Source: Bemisia tabaci (Eukaryota; Arthropoda; Insecta; Hemiptera; Aleyrodidae). Taken from it: a DNA stretch of 64,000 bases. The notes beneath the pieces are model-generated. The model made no database searches. It was given only the letters and a program-made list of their open reading frames with translations, and had not been told where the DNA came from. The stretch is from positions 53,790,157-53,854,156 of the forward strand of contig NC_092797.1 of assembly GCF_918797505.1 (NCBI RefSeq), read 5' to 3'. A program made the translations under genes and the position numbers. Below, in pieces: positions 25,225 through 34,335 of the stretch (its first letter is position 1; the number at the start of each line of letters is the position of its first letter).

Positions 25225-25839
25225 TCTAAATACAGCTCTATTGAGCAAGTCTGATTGAGAATTCATTTCACAATATGGCATCAAACGTATCTTAAGATTT
25301 CAAAGAGTAAGCAATGTAAAATTTTGTAATGATAAAAATAGTGGACTGTTTTTCATCAGTTCCCCTTTCAGATAAGATTGAGATTTTGGGAACTCTGGTC
25401 AAAGAGCGCTTCCACAAAAAAAAAAGAAAAGAATTGCCATACATAACCCATTGAAACCTTCAATGTTCATTTAAAAAAAAAAGAAACCTCGTAAATGTTT
25501 AGAAGGGTTTTGCGAAAATGGAAGTACCACTATTTTTAACATGGCAGACTTGTCACAAGTCTAACAAGCGTTTTTCAAACAAAAATTAAGGAGCAATAAA
25601 CCAAACTTATTGTGAAATGGATTTAGGATCATAATCAAAAATTGCTACTGTCTGTCAGATTATACAAATAGCCTAAGTGGAAGTTAAGGGATAGAAATCT
25701 GTTTAAAGTATTTTCATTTACAGCTATCTCTTGGGATAGAAAACAGCCTTAAACTAGAGCTTTTAATCTTTGACGGAAGAAAAAAATAAAATAAGACAGT
25801 TCATTCTGTGAGAACAATAAAAGGTAAATAAATCCTCAT
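25225..25839. other. intergenic spacer 3' of RpL39
   Basis: AT-rich sequence with short A-tracts and no recognised gene or repeat boundary. Confidence 0.4.
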
Positions 25840-25849
25840 TTTATTTATT
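25840..25849 (-). terminator. paired poly(A) signals of RpL39
   Basis: Two AATAAA hexamers, four bases apart start to start, lie on the minus strand about 140 bases past the RpL39 stop codon. Confidence 0.55.
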
Positions 25850-25986
25850 TAAAGAAAATGAAGCTTATCATCTATTTGTATGCATAAAAAACAGTAGGTT
25901 TTGAAGTTCAGAACGGTTAACAATTTTGGATGATGATTTTTTTTAATAAAAAATAAGAGTAATAGAAAAATTAGATTTACAGTGAT

Positions 25987-28900
25987 TTACAACTTCAACT
26001 TGGTTCTCCTCCAGTGACGTCTTTTGGCATTATACCTGTAAAAAACAGAATAGATATACAACAGATTAGAGTGAATGATGCGCAAAATTGAAAAAGTGTT
26101 TAGTGCAGGAGAGAGGCCCTGTGCTTTTACTGATTTTTGGCAGTTTTACAATTTTGAAAAAGCTGACACACATGATGCAACAAAATTAACATAAGAAAAT
26201 GCAGATTACCTAGTGGCTCGCTTTAGGGAGGTCGGTCAATTTGAGAGTGGTTTTTCTACTGAGGGTTTCCAATAAAAAAAAAGGCGATTCTTAAAATGAA
26301 TTTTGGCAATAATTAAAAAGATACTTAGGTGACTTCAAAAAATTCCAACGCAATTTGCAAACATTATCAATGGAAATACCGCATACCAGGTTATGTTAAT
26401 AATTTGATACCTCATCAGAGACATCACTGACAGTAGACTTTTTTTTTTTTTTTCCTCCCCATCGGATTACTTACTGAGCATCAAAGCGAACTTTTAAGTA
26501 GTCAAAGTTCAGACCTGTTGAGCTTAAATTTGTAACTTCATGAGAAGTGTCAGAGACTCTAGTCAGTCATCATTACTAAGTCTACCTTTTAATATTTCCC
26601 TAAATTTTTCTCATCGTAAAAATAGTTACACGGACAAAATTACTCATGTCATGGAATTAATAGGGTTACTGAGATGATTGGTGACTTCAAAATTGTTTAA
26701 CATTTTTAAATGTTTTTTCATTTATTCGATCTGCTGTGAGTTCAGATCATGGGCATAGGAAGACCCAGGCTAACCCACGAAAACTACTACAAAGATGTTC
26801 AGACAGGTTTTTTCATCTAGCGCGAATCTTCAGTCGTCTCGGCTTTTTAAGTAATCATTACACCTTTGCATCGTTGAGTAAAAAGTCAGTGAATATCAGT
26901 GACTGTGGTTTGTTATCAATTGGGTAAAGTAATTGGGTATCTTTCCGGGGAATTGAATAACTTGAAGTTCAGACCTGTTGAGCTTATTTATTTTAACATC
27001 AACATACATGTCAGAGACTCTAGTCAGTCATCATTACAAAAAATAAATCACGCATCTTGCGTTATTGATTCCAGAGACTTAATTAACATGAAGTTCAGAC
27101 CTGTTGAGCTTATTTTTTGACATCAACATACATGTCAGAGACTCTAGTCAGTCATCATTACGAAAAATAAATCAAGCATCTTGCGTTATTGATTACAAAG
27201 AATTAAATAATTTGAAGTTCAGACCTGTTGAGCTTATTTTTTTGACATCAACTTACATGTCAGAGACTCTAGTCAGTCATCATTACGAAAAATAAATCAC
27301 GCGTCTTGCGTTATTGATTACAAAGAATTAAATAATTTGAAGTTCAGACCTGTTGAGCTTATTTTTTTGACATCAACTTACATGTCAGAGACTCTAGTCA
27401 GTCATCATTACGAAAAATAAATCACGCGTCTTGCGTTATTGATTACAAAGAATTAAATAATTTGAAGTTCAGACCTGCTGAGCTTATTTCTTTGACATCA
27501 ACATACATGTCAGAGACTCTAGTCAGTCATCATTAAATGACAGTCTTGTTTAATTTTTGAGACTAAACAAGACAAAACGGGTCTTTGAAATTTTGAGTGA
27601 ATAGTTTTGAATCGGTGAGAAAAATCTGTTGGCTAGTTTTATTTTAAATAAAATGAAACATGATTGCAGACTTTCCAAGTCCCGACTGTAGATACACAAA
27701 CACTAAATAACTTCATTTAGCCATTGCTATGTGATATCCATTTGTCATCTTGGACTAAAGAGACTAGAGATTAGACCTAAACAAATATTAAATATTTTAA
27801 ATGGTCTATAATAGGAGGCTGCGAAAATCTGCAGAAAGATTAAAGCAGGGCTACGAATCTAAAGATGTCTTGTTCTTACGTATCACGTTGGGGATGAAAT
27901 GCCAAAGTGAGTTGCAAATAAAACAATGTTAATTTAGCACTTAAGGCAAAAAACCTCAGTCAAGAAGTTGGCAAAATACACCAACACATTGACTGAAAGT
28001 GCTTCAGGAGATACAGAAAAGATTTCTGAGAAGACTTCAAAATAGAACAGTGTAAAATGCTATTAACTAACCGACTGAAAGATTGAGCCACTAAAATAAT
28101 GCAAATTAGACATCATAGAGCCTTCTATGTGACCTCAAGTTCATATCTTTGACTAGAGTAACTAGAAATTGAGCAAAGTTCTTTAGTAGAATACAAGGTA
28201 CTGGGTAAACTACGGACCGACTAAAGCAGGACTTCTAACATCTAAATGTCTTGTTTTGACGTATCACTGAGGGGTAGAAATGCCAAAGTGAGTTGCAAAT
28301 AAAACAGAGTTGATTTTGCACTTAGGTGATATACCTCAATCAGAAAGTTAGCTAAATTCGCCAACCAATTGATTGTAAGTGCTTCAGGAACTTTAGGAAA
28401 GACTAGTTTAAGGGACTTCAGGATCGAATAGCCAGCCAAGTCCTGATCTTCAATGCATACAACAACAAAAAGAAAGGATGAATATGTGGATGACCTTCTG
28501 GATCTCAGGATGGCATGTATCTGCACCCTGGTTCTTGATGGTCACGACGGTTTGCATTCCATGCAATATGCAGTACGATGGCTAGATGAAATCCCATTTA
28601 TAACAAGTAAAAGCAATGTACTTCGACACGTTGTATCAATCTTGCAGTGATCAGCTTCATTCGTACGACTGCACCATAGTGGGTACAAGCCAGTTCATCC
28701 ACAGAAAATCAGGCTTTGACCGATGTACCTTTCGTACGTATCATTCTTAGTAAAACGTAAGAATGAGTTGCAAGTGAAAAGAGTTTGATGTGGCACATGA
28801 AATATGCTACAGCATTGTAGGCGTGATGCGTGACAATGCATAACCAAGTGCGACTCCAAATACGTCCTACCAGAACGTCCTAAAAACAAACTTCAAACCT

Positions 28901-29193
28901 GTGATGCATAGTGACCTACATGAAATGTACTAGAAATAACACGGTTCTAACAGAGAGGGAATCCTTCCAGAAGCCAAGGAAAAGGCTTACCTTATGGTAT
29001 TTCCAGTTCGCATGCGGATCCACTGAGGAATAGGCCTGTTCTGCTTCAGCTTTTTGGCGAGCTTCTGCTTGATTTTAAAAGTCTTCTTAGCAGCCTACGA
29101 ACAAAAAAAGTCGGTCAATTGGCGTTTTCAACTGACGGAAACAATTAATACGAAGAGATGATTTCAATCAAAAAACAAAATTGATCTTACCAT
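25987..29193 (-). CDS. RpL39: 60S ribosomal protein L39 (eL39), complete
   Basis: Three exons: 29191-29193 (the ATG alone), 28991-29094 and 25987-26035. They join in phase into 51 residues beginning [16 protein letters not shown] and ending [11 protein letters not shown]. The conserved block [26 protein letters not shown] is the eL39 signature, seen here in pieces on both sides of the second splice. eL39 is a small basic protein lining the exit tunnel of the large ribosomal subunit. The ATG-only first exon is common for this gene in animals. Intron 1 is 97 bases. Intron 2 (26036-28990, 2,955 bases) is unusually long for the gene and carries about ten snoRNA genes on the same strand, so it serves as a snoRNA host. 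Ribosomal protein genes are typical hosts because their transcription tracks ribosome demand. Confidence 0.97.
26504..26578 (-). ncRNA. box C/D snoRNA, 28S-directed, diverged outlying copy (copy 1)
   Basis: Minus strand: box C AUGAUGA (26567-26574 zone), antisense GACUAGAGUC, D' CUGA, a diverged middle, antisense AAGCUCAACAGG, box D CUGA (26509-26512). Both antisense elements match those of the tandem array, but the internal C' region (about 26526-26550) differs. It lies about 390 bases from the array, on its downstream side in transcription. Confidence 0.8.
26790..26868 (-). ncRNA. box C/D snoRNA, distinct type
   Basis: A 79-base candidate on the RpL39 strand. A 9-bp terminal stem pairs CAAAGGUGU with ACAUCUUUG (one G-U). 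Inside come box C AUGAUUA, guide AAAAAGCCGAGACGA, D' CUGA, C' AGAUGA, guide AAAAAACCUGU and box D CUGA. The layout is textbook for the class. The target is not assigned. The D guide has an 8-base complement to GACAGGUU, which occurs near the 3' end of 28S rRNA, but that is short. Confidence 0.75.
26964..27040 (-). ncRNA. box C/D snoRNA array, copy 2
   Basis: Box C at 27028-27035 and box D at 26969-26972 on the minus strand. The two guides GACUAGAGUC and AAGCUCAACAGG are intact, and C' reads UUGAUGUU. This is the last of the five regular tandem units in transcription order. Confidence 0.85.
27090..27164 (-). ncRNA. box C/D snoRNA array, copy 3
   Basis: Box C 27152-27159, box D 27095-27098, D' CUGA, C' UUGAUGUC. 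Both 28S-complementary guides are intact. Confidence 0.85.
27214..27289 (-). ncRNA. box C/D snoRNA array, copy 4
   Basis: Box C 27277-27284, box D 27219-27222. Guides are identical to copy 3. Confidence 0.85.
27339..27414 (-). ncRNA. box C/D snoRNA array, copy 5
   Basis: Box C 27402-27409, box D 27344-27347. Guides are identical to copy 4, and the spacer is nearly identical. Confidence 0.85.
27464..27539 (-). ncRNA. box C/D snoRNA array, copy 6 (first in transcription order)
   Basis: Box C 27527-27534, box D 27469-27472. The D guide has one A-to-G change (AAGCUCAGCAGG), which would leave a G-U wobble with the 28S target. The 5' flank differs from the other units, as expected at an array edge. 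Confidence 0.83.
27863..28005 (-). ncRNA. H/ACA-type snoRNA candidate 1
   Basis: About 143 bases on the RpL39 strand. Hairpin 1 closes AGCACUU with AAGUGCU and has an inner stem UCAGUCAA/UUGACUGA. H box AAAUUA follows. Hairpin 2 starts UUGUU and closes with AACAA, and the tail is GACAUC with the ACA box near the 3' end. Hairpin 2 shares UUUGCAACUCAC and UGAUACGU with candidates 2 and 3, which suggests a common pseudouridylation pocket. Confidence 0.7.
28244..28385 (-). ncRNA. H/ACA-type snoRNA candidate 2
   Basis: About 142 bases, closely related to candidate 1. The 5' stem is again AGCACUU with AAGUGC, the H box reads AAAUCA, and the tail is AACAAGACAUUU. Pocket strands AUUUG and CGUCA around the second hairpin could pair with the 28S segment UGACGUGCAAAU. 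That target is tentative and fits this copy better than the other two. Confidence 0.7.
28721..28853 (-). ncRNA. H/ACA-type snoRNA candidate 3
   Basis: About 133 bases. Hairpin 1 closes GCAC with GUGC and has an inner AUUGU/ACAAU stem. The H box is ACAUCA. Hairpin 2 has a 9-bp apical stem UCAUUCUUA/UAAGAAUGA and a lower UUUUC/GAAAG-type stem. The tail is GGUACAUCG with the ACA box. It keeps the shared CUUGCAACUCA and UGAUACGU blocks but has diverged elsewhere. Confidence 0.68.
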
Positions 29194-29589
29194 TTTGACG
29201 GCGTGCGGCGTGCAATTTTGTCAATCGTGCGTCAACAATACGTGTTTTGTACTTTTGTAGGTTAGTCCGATGTTCAAATTCCTATTGTCGGATTCGGTCC
29301 GCTCTGTTCCAAAGATTCCGCGTTTAAGGAACTTCTTCACAAAGAACCAATTTAAATTAATACCGCGTAATTTGAAAATGCCGGCCAACCAATCAGTTGC
29401 GCAACTGTGTCTTTTTCCCTGAGATAATAATATTTTGGAATATGGTGTCCCATAATGAGTGAGAAATTTCAATTAAGGTATCCTTACATTAAAAACTAAG
29501 TAATCGGAAACTATAATAAATAGTGCCCATACATATTCCAACATGAATGATATGAGCCGCGCCCTAACGGGTACCTCTAGTGTAGTGGA
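29194..29589. other. RpL39 5' flank
   Basis: This should contain the RpL39 promoter and 5' UTR. A TCT-type initiator typical of ribosomal protein genes could not be placed with confidence; the minus-strand ATCTTTGG near 29312 is a possible match. Nothing else was seen. Confidence 0.35.
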
Positions 29590-29880
29590 GAAGAGGGGCA
29601 TCCCCGGAGGTTGGGCTTCTTGGATGCCAGAGGGAGTACCCCGAGGGTTCGGTAGCTTGGATGTCAGGTGGGGCAGCCCCTGATGGGTTGGGTTCCTCGG
29701 ATGCTAACGGGGACAGCCCCTGGGGGTTGGGCCTCTTGGATGCCAGGAGGGGCACCTCGATGATTGGGTTGCCTGGATGTCAGGTGGGGCAGCCCCCGGT
29801 GGGTTGGGCGCCTTAGATGCCGGGTGCAGCACTCCCGGAGGCAGGGCTAATTGGATGCCACGTGGGGCACCACCACACTG
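29590..29880. repeat. GC-rich minisatellite, ~54-bp period
   Basis: About six degenerate units share GGGGCAGCCCC, GGTTGGGC and TTGGATGCCA. The block is far richer in G and C than its flanks. An open frame on the minus strand (29564-29755) only reflects the absence of stops in this repeat. Confidence 0.8.
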
Positions 29881-31284
29881 GAGGTTTTGCTCCGTAAAAA
29901 TTACGTATTAAATTGCTGAAATTCGTACTCTGTTGCCTGGGCCCATGATTTGCCTTCAATTAGCCGGCTATGCAAAATGACTGTCGTGACGCACGAATAG
30001 TGGTATCAGAATTTTACATTATGATTACGGAGTGGGTTGAAGGCGCTCTTCTGTATCCTTATGTGAGCGGCCCGGTGCATGTGCAATGATGGTGACCAAA
30101 AATGTTCATAATTTTGGCTTCTCAATTGAGTCGTAATTTTGAAAAATGCCCGAAGAATATTATTTTGATTATTAAATAATAATTTTTTTTTATCTGTAAG
30201 TCTTCTTTTAAAATAGAGAGCCCAAATGCTTAGTTCAGATTGTGGTTTTTAAGTCTTCTTGCTTTGGTTATCGTATTCTCATGCACACTGAGAGTCGCCG
30301 TTTACAAGATCGCAACTTATTCAAAAGCGGTTGCGAATTCAATAAGTTTCGCAAGGATAAAATGAGGTTCCGTCGATGAACGGTGAATAATCAAAATTGA
30401 AGACAAGTTACTTTGTTCACTGGTCCAGTTGAAAGGCGCATAAAGCGTGGATGGATGGAGCATGGATGTCCTCCGGGCTTCTACGGGCACTAGGTATATG
30501 TAACGTATACAAATGAATGACTGTAGGTTTTTAATGGTATAATATGCCAAAGTGTTGGAGGAAAAATAGAAAAAAAAGTATAACCTATATAATTTTTTGA
30601 GGGTCCAATCAGAGAAGATATATTCTAGAGACTCCGCACTGTCCTCTTACCTACCTATGGCGTAAATGTTACTCAAGGAAGCCAATTCTCTGATTCACTT
30701 ATTGATGACTCACGGTTTTAGATCAACTACCTAAAGTTTCTAAACAAGTTTTAAGTATGAATTAACTCTGTTTTTAATCTTGATGATCAAGAGCAGGTGT
30801 TCAAAATGCTAATAATTGCAGAAATGCGTTAGTCGTGATCAAATGTCATTTTTCAATCAAACTATACATGCTTGATCTGGCCATATGAGATCAAACTAAA
30901 TCTAATCTGATAAGGAATTGTGAGCTTGAAACTTTTTTCAGGCTTTAAATTATCCAAATCCGCCAACAACAGGTTTGAAAGACTAATTGCCAAAATGCGT
31001 AGCTCGTGATGAAGTGTCAATTCATAGTGCCAAAAACGGAAATCTCGGCATTTCTGCCGTATTTTCTGACAGTTCGAGAAATTTAGCTGTCGATCGCCGT
31101 CGTAAAAATCACAATCGAAAAATTATTTTCTTGGAAATTTTCACCTTTTCGGTAACATAGAGACCCTTTATCTCCCCCCCCCCTCCCTCATCTGCCGTGT
31201 GTTTCTCTTCTCAGAGGAAGTAGTACAGTCAATTTTGCGCCCTTCTGATCGCTTGAGAGACCTCTAACATTTTTTTTTTTCTTT
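29881..31284. other. intergenic spacer, no gene recognised
   Basis: AT-rich DNA between the divergent RpL39 and p35 genes. Two loosely similar direct copies (about 30795-30850 and 30965-31020) share AATTGC-AAATGCG-AG-CGTGAT. A C homopolymer lies near 31177. No gene was recognised. Confidence 0.4.
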
Positions 31285-31910
31285 TCATATTAGGGCACAT
31301 CAAATCTGCGGCTGTGTTGCTCACGGATCCCTTGAAGCACCAATACAAATGAGACAAACGAAACAAACACAATATGGAAATAGAGTAAATGGAGCGACGC
31401 GCGTTGACGACGGCGCAGAGATACAGCTATTCGTGCTTGAGGGATGTATGTGTAGCATCTGCAAAATTGAAGGCGCGAGCTGGGAATTTGCGATGTTCCA
31501 CAGCTCCGTTTCATGCTGCCAATGAGGTGTCGTGAGAAAAGTTAAGAAACGAGGCTCGACTTTTACGGCTCTTTTATTTACAGCTGTGTTGCTCACACAG
31601 CCTCTATAGCACCACTACAAGTACAAATGAGACAAACTGAAACAAACACGGTATGGAAATTATTCCGGTCTTTGGGTTACTTGAATGTGTTCAATTTTGC
31701 ACTTTTTGCTCCGTGCAATAACTTAATAAACTTCGAATCTGAAAATAGCGTAAGACTGTGCTGACTTGCCAGAAATTTCTGGACCTCCTTTTACGTGGGA
31801 ATGCCCCCCCCCCCCCCACCCCGCCTGCAAAATATCACTTTACGCTCCCTTAGCCGACTAAGGGTCTACGCCCTGAGATGTGAGCCAGTCCGACCCTGCT
31901 TTTGAATTTA
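31285..31910 (-). repeat. dispersed repeat family G, copy 1
   Basis: It contains an internal direct duplication (31309-31383 and 31582-31662) sharing GTGTTGCTCAC and CAAATGAGACAAAC. The block TAGACCCTTGGCTG / GAGCCAGTCCGA at one end and ACAGCTATTCGTGCTTGA inside recur in inverted orientation at 48905-49400. No protein is coded. Confidence 0.65.
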
Positions 31911-32379
31911 TCTGTTTATTCCAGAGAAGACGGTCATTTTTTGTCATGTTAGCAATTAGTAAGAATAGATTCATTCCATAGCATCAAACATCGAGCTCCT
32001 TTGCCATGCGAGCCTATTAGAACTATCAATCCGTTCTACAGAAACGTGCATGAGCTATACTGACTCTGCCGCAAGAATTCATTGAAACTATTGATTCATA
32101 CCGCGGCAAAGTGTTGATTTCTTTGCTGTATTGAACTCATTAACACTATCGATACATTACACAGAAATATGTAAGCTCCTTCTCTGTGAGAATCAAAAAT
32201 GCAAAATTTCATCAGTTTATGCGACGAATTTTTGTTACAAATTCTGCGATATACTCTGTGTGCCATGAAATCTGCAGAACCAGATAAATCTTAATTTTGA
32301 AATTTTTTTGGGGGGAAAATCATGAGTCAAATTTCGAAGTTTCTCATCGAATTCTGCAGGGATAACTTGACCGCGTCTG
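31911..32379. other. intergenic spacer, no feature recognised
   Basis: AT-rich spacer with repeated short motifs of the type GAGCTCCTT-TGTGAGA and no clear element boundaries. Confidence 0.35.
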
Positions 32380-32655
32380 GCAAAAAGGAACCAAGCCACA
32401 TCAGCTATTGCCAAATTTAATTGGCCAATTAAATTGTTTACAAGAAAACGGTTGTGCGGATTTTGGTGCAAATTTTAGTGAATTATTATGGGGCAATTTA
32501 ATTTCTTACAAGAGATCGCTTATGCGGATTCCTTTGAGAATTTTAAGGAATACGCCTCGTGCTATGCAGAAATTTCACTAAATTTGCACAAAAAATCCGC
32601 ACAGTCGTTTTGATGTAAAAAATTCAATTACCCAATTAAATTTGGTAATAGTTTC
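32380..32655. mobile_element. MITE family C, copy 1
   Basis: The left end carries AAAAGGAACCAAGCCACATC and ATTGCCAAATTTAATTG. The right part is the inverse (CCAATTAAATTTGG). Relatives lie at 39281 and 41749. Confidence 0.65.
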
Positions 32656-32819
32656 GTTCGCGGTCCAATTGTTGCCGGTCGCATACGTAGCCTGAACAAT
32701 TTCTTTTAATGTGACGTATCATTTTAAAGTAAAATGAAATTCCATCCGATGAAATTTCATTTTGCATCTCCGGGTATGAACTCATTGAAAATATCGAATC
32801 TTCCCCCAGCGCAGTGTGA

Positions 32820-33300
32820 GCTCCATCGCCGTTTAAACCGAGTAAAACTATCGATTTCACTCGGGCGCGACTGGCTGCATCCCCATGGCGGCGCGGCGTC
32901 ATGAAGAATGAATGCACCGAGATGTCGCGTTGCGTCTCGAAGCGAGTGGAGTTATGGCCCGAAGCACGTGCTGCTCCCGTGAAGGAATGACTTTTTCCAG
33001 CCGACCCTAGCCACCCCCACCCCTCACCACCCGCCCGCCGCCACCCCACCCAACCCCGGCCGCGCCCCCGAGCTTCACTGCACCCTTTTCCGAGGGTTGA
33101 AAGCTCTGCGCAAGTTCGGCGGGCTCGGGTTTTCCTCCCCTGCGAAAAGCGATCCAGTCCCAGAAAGTCGCTCTCAACTAACCATGTCGATCTCGACCTC
33201 CGTGCGGTGGTAGTACAACTCACTCAAACCTCCTCGTTCACCGCTCCTCGAGAAGGTTCAGGTTCGAATCCCTCGTTCCTCGCGTTCGGTCCGTGGTGAT
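32820..33300 (+). promoter_or_regulatory. GC-rich promoter/5' UTR region of the p35 gene
   Basis: A sharp GC-rich block directly upstream of the p35 start stands out from the AT-rich flanks. It fits a promoter plus 5' leader. No TATA box was identified. A long minus-strand open frame here is a base-composition effect. Confidence 0.45.
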
Positions 33301-33340
33301 ATCGACGAGTGTGTGTCAAGTGTTTGTGAAGTCACCTAGG

Positions 33341-33358
33341 ATGAGTGTGTCCCGTTGA
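33341..33358 (+). CDS. upstream ORF 1 of p35 leader
   Basis: A five-codon uORF (MSVSR) whose TGA stop shares its last A with the start of the next uORF (TGATG). It lies 54 bases before the main ATG. Confidence 0.4.
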   Translation: MSVSR

Positions 33359-33381
33359 TGGAGGGAGTTGCGATGACATAG
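33358..33381 (+). CDS. upstream ORF 2 of p35 leader
   Basis: A seven-codon uORF (MEGVAMT) ending in TAG 13 bases before the main p35 ATG. Together with uORF 1 it could dampen or gate p35 translation, if the transcript starts upstream of 33341. Confidence 0.4.
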   Translation: MEGVAMT

Positions 33382-33394
33382 AGCTTGGGCAAGA

Positions 33395-34290
33395 ATGGGC
33401 ACCGTTCTGAGCTTCAGTCCGCGGGAGAGGCGGCCAGTCTACACGACGACGAGTCACAGCATGCCGGGCGGCCCGGGGGAGCTGACCCTCAACAACCTGG
33501 CCTACGAGCACCTCAACAACGTGAAGAACATGAACCAGGCGCTGGTCCCCTCGGTGAACAACATCAACAACAACAACATAAACAATGAGAACATCAAGAT
33601 CCTCTCGGAGAAGAACGCCCTGGACAAGAGCTTCAAGAAGCACTCGCTCTTCATAAACGCCCTCAGCTGGAAGCGGTTCTCGACGGCCAACAACAACAAG
33701 AAGAAGCTGGACAGCAAGAACAAGAACCTGACGCTCACCTACCGGCCGCCGCTCAACGACAATGTGAACCCGATCATCATGGACAAGAACAAGAACATCC
33801 AGAAGTCGGGCACCATCTCCTGCTACTACCCGGTCGTCAAGAGCGCCACCACGGCCTGCATCTCCAGCAACGTCACCCTCGACCTCACCACATGCCCGCC
33901 CCGCCGCCCTCCAACATCAACAACAACAAAGACACTAGCAATAACAACAACAATAACAACAACAACAACTCGAATTCCAACCACAATAACAATAACAACA
34001 TCAATAGTAGTAACAATAACAATAACATCAACAGTAACAATAACAATAAGAGTAGTAATTTTAGTGAGAAGTTAGCGCCCAAGCAGATCCTAGTGCCGGC
34101 CCCGACCAACACGTGCACGTCCCAGTTGCTCCCCAAAAAGACGGTCATCCAGGCCTCCACCTCGGAATTGCTCAAGTGTTTAGGAATCTGTCTGCATATC
34201 AAGTGCCACCGACTCAAAGACTTCCAGGCCGCTGACGCCATCATGTGGCTCAGGACCGTCGACAGGAGTCTCCTCCTTCAAGGCTGGCAG
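33395..34290 (+). CDS. Cdk5alpha: Cdk5 activator p35, first coding exon, frame broken by 1 base; rest outside window
   Basis: The N-terminus [13 protein letters not shown], with Gly2 for myristoylation, and the block [14 protein letters not shown] are hallmarks of p35 (CDK5R1), the membrane-anchored activator of Cdk5 in neurons. An Asn-rich stretch coded by AAC/AAT repeats follows, then [14 protein letters not shown] and [16 protein letters not shown], the start of the cyclin-like Cdk5-binding domain. The exon ends at CAG|GTAGGC, the same place in the protein (QGWQ) where the conserved domain continues in relatives with a Gln-Gly-Phe-rich segment. The two conserved parts are in different frames: 33395 to about 33890 in one, about 33892-34290 in the next. 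One base is missing (or two extra) near the codons for [10 protein letters not shown]. This may be a sequencing or assembly error in a repeat-rich stretch, or a true mutation. The remaining domain exons were not found in the window, so the intron exceeds 29.7 kb. Confidence 0.9.
33922..34060 (+). repeat. AAC/AAT microsatellite coding poly-asparagine
   Basis: Trinucleotide repeat within the p35 exon. The intended frame gives runs of Asn broken by Ser, Ile and His. The opposite strand gives a misleading leucine-rich open frame. Confidence 0.85.
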
Positions 34291-34335
34291 GTAGGCAACC
34301 ATTCGTACTCCATCATCCTTCAAGGATCCACATTT

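Larger units (their letters stand above)
26964..27539 (-). repeat. five-unit tandem array of box C/D snoRNA genes, ~125-bp period
   Basis: The box C positions 27028, 27152, 27277, 27402 and 27527 are spaced 124-125 bases apart. Each unit is a ~75-base snoRNA plus a ~50-base AT-rich spacer (with ACGCATCTTGCGTTATTGATT) that is also nearly identical between units. This implies recent unequal duplication or gene conversion. The snoRNA part is most strictly kept in boxes and guides. Confidence 0.9.

Noticed and set aside
26964..27539. Regular direct repeats suggesting a CRISPR array
   Set aside because: The host is an insect, the spacers are nearly identical to each other, and each unit is explained as a box C/D snoRNA.
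32636..33223. 195-residue open frame on the minus strand upstream of p35
   Set aside because: It lies in the GC-rich p35 promoter/leader block where stops are rare, has Arg/Gly/Trp-rich low-complexity sequence, no recognisable domain, and continues into a MITE.
33255..33285. B-box-like GGTTCGAATCC in the p35 leader as part of a tRNA
   Set aside because: No A box or foldable tRNA body lies upstream at the right distance.
33885..34244. Leucine-rich open frame on the minus strand
   Set aside because: It is the complement of the AAC/AAT repeat that codes poly-Asn in p35.
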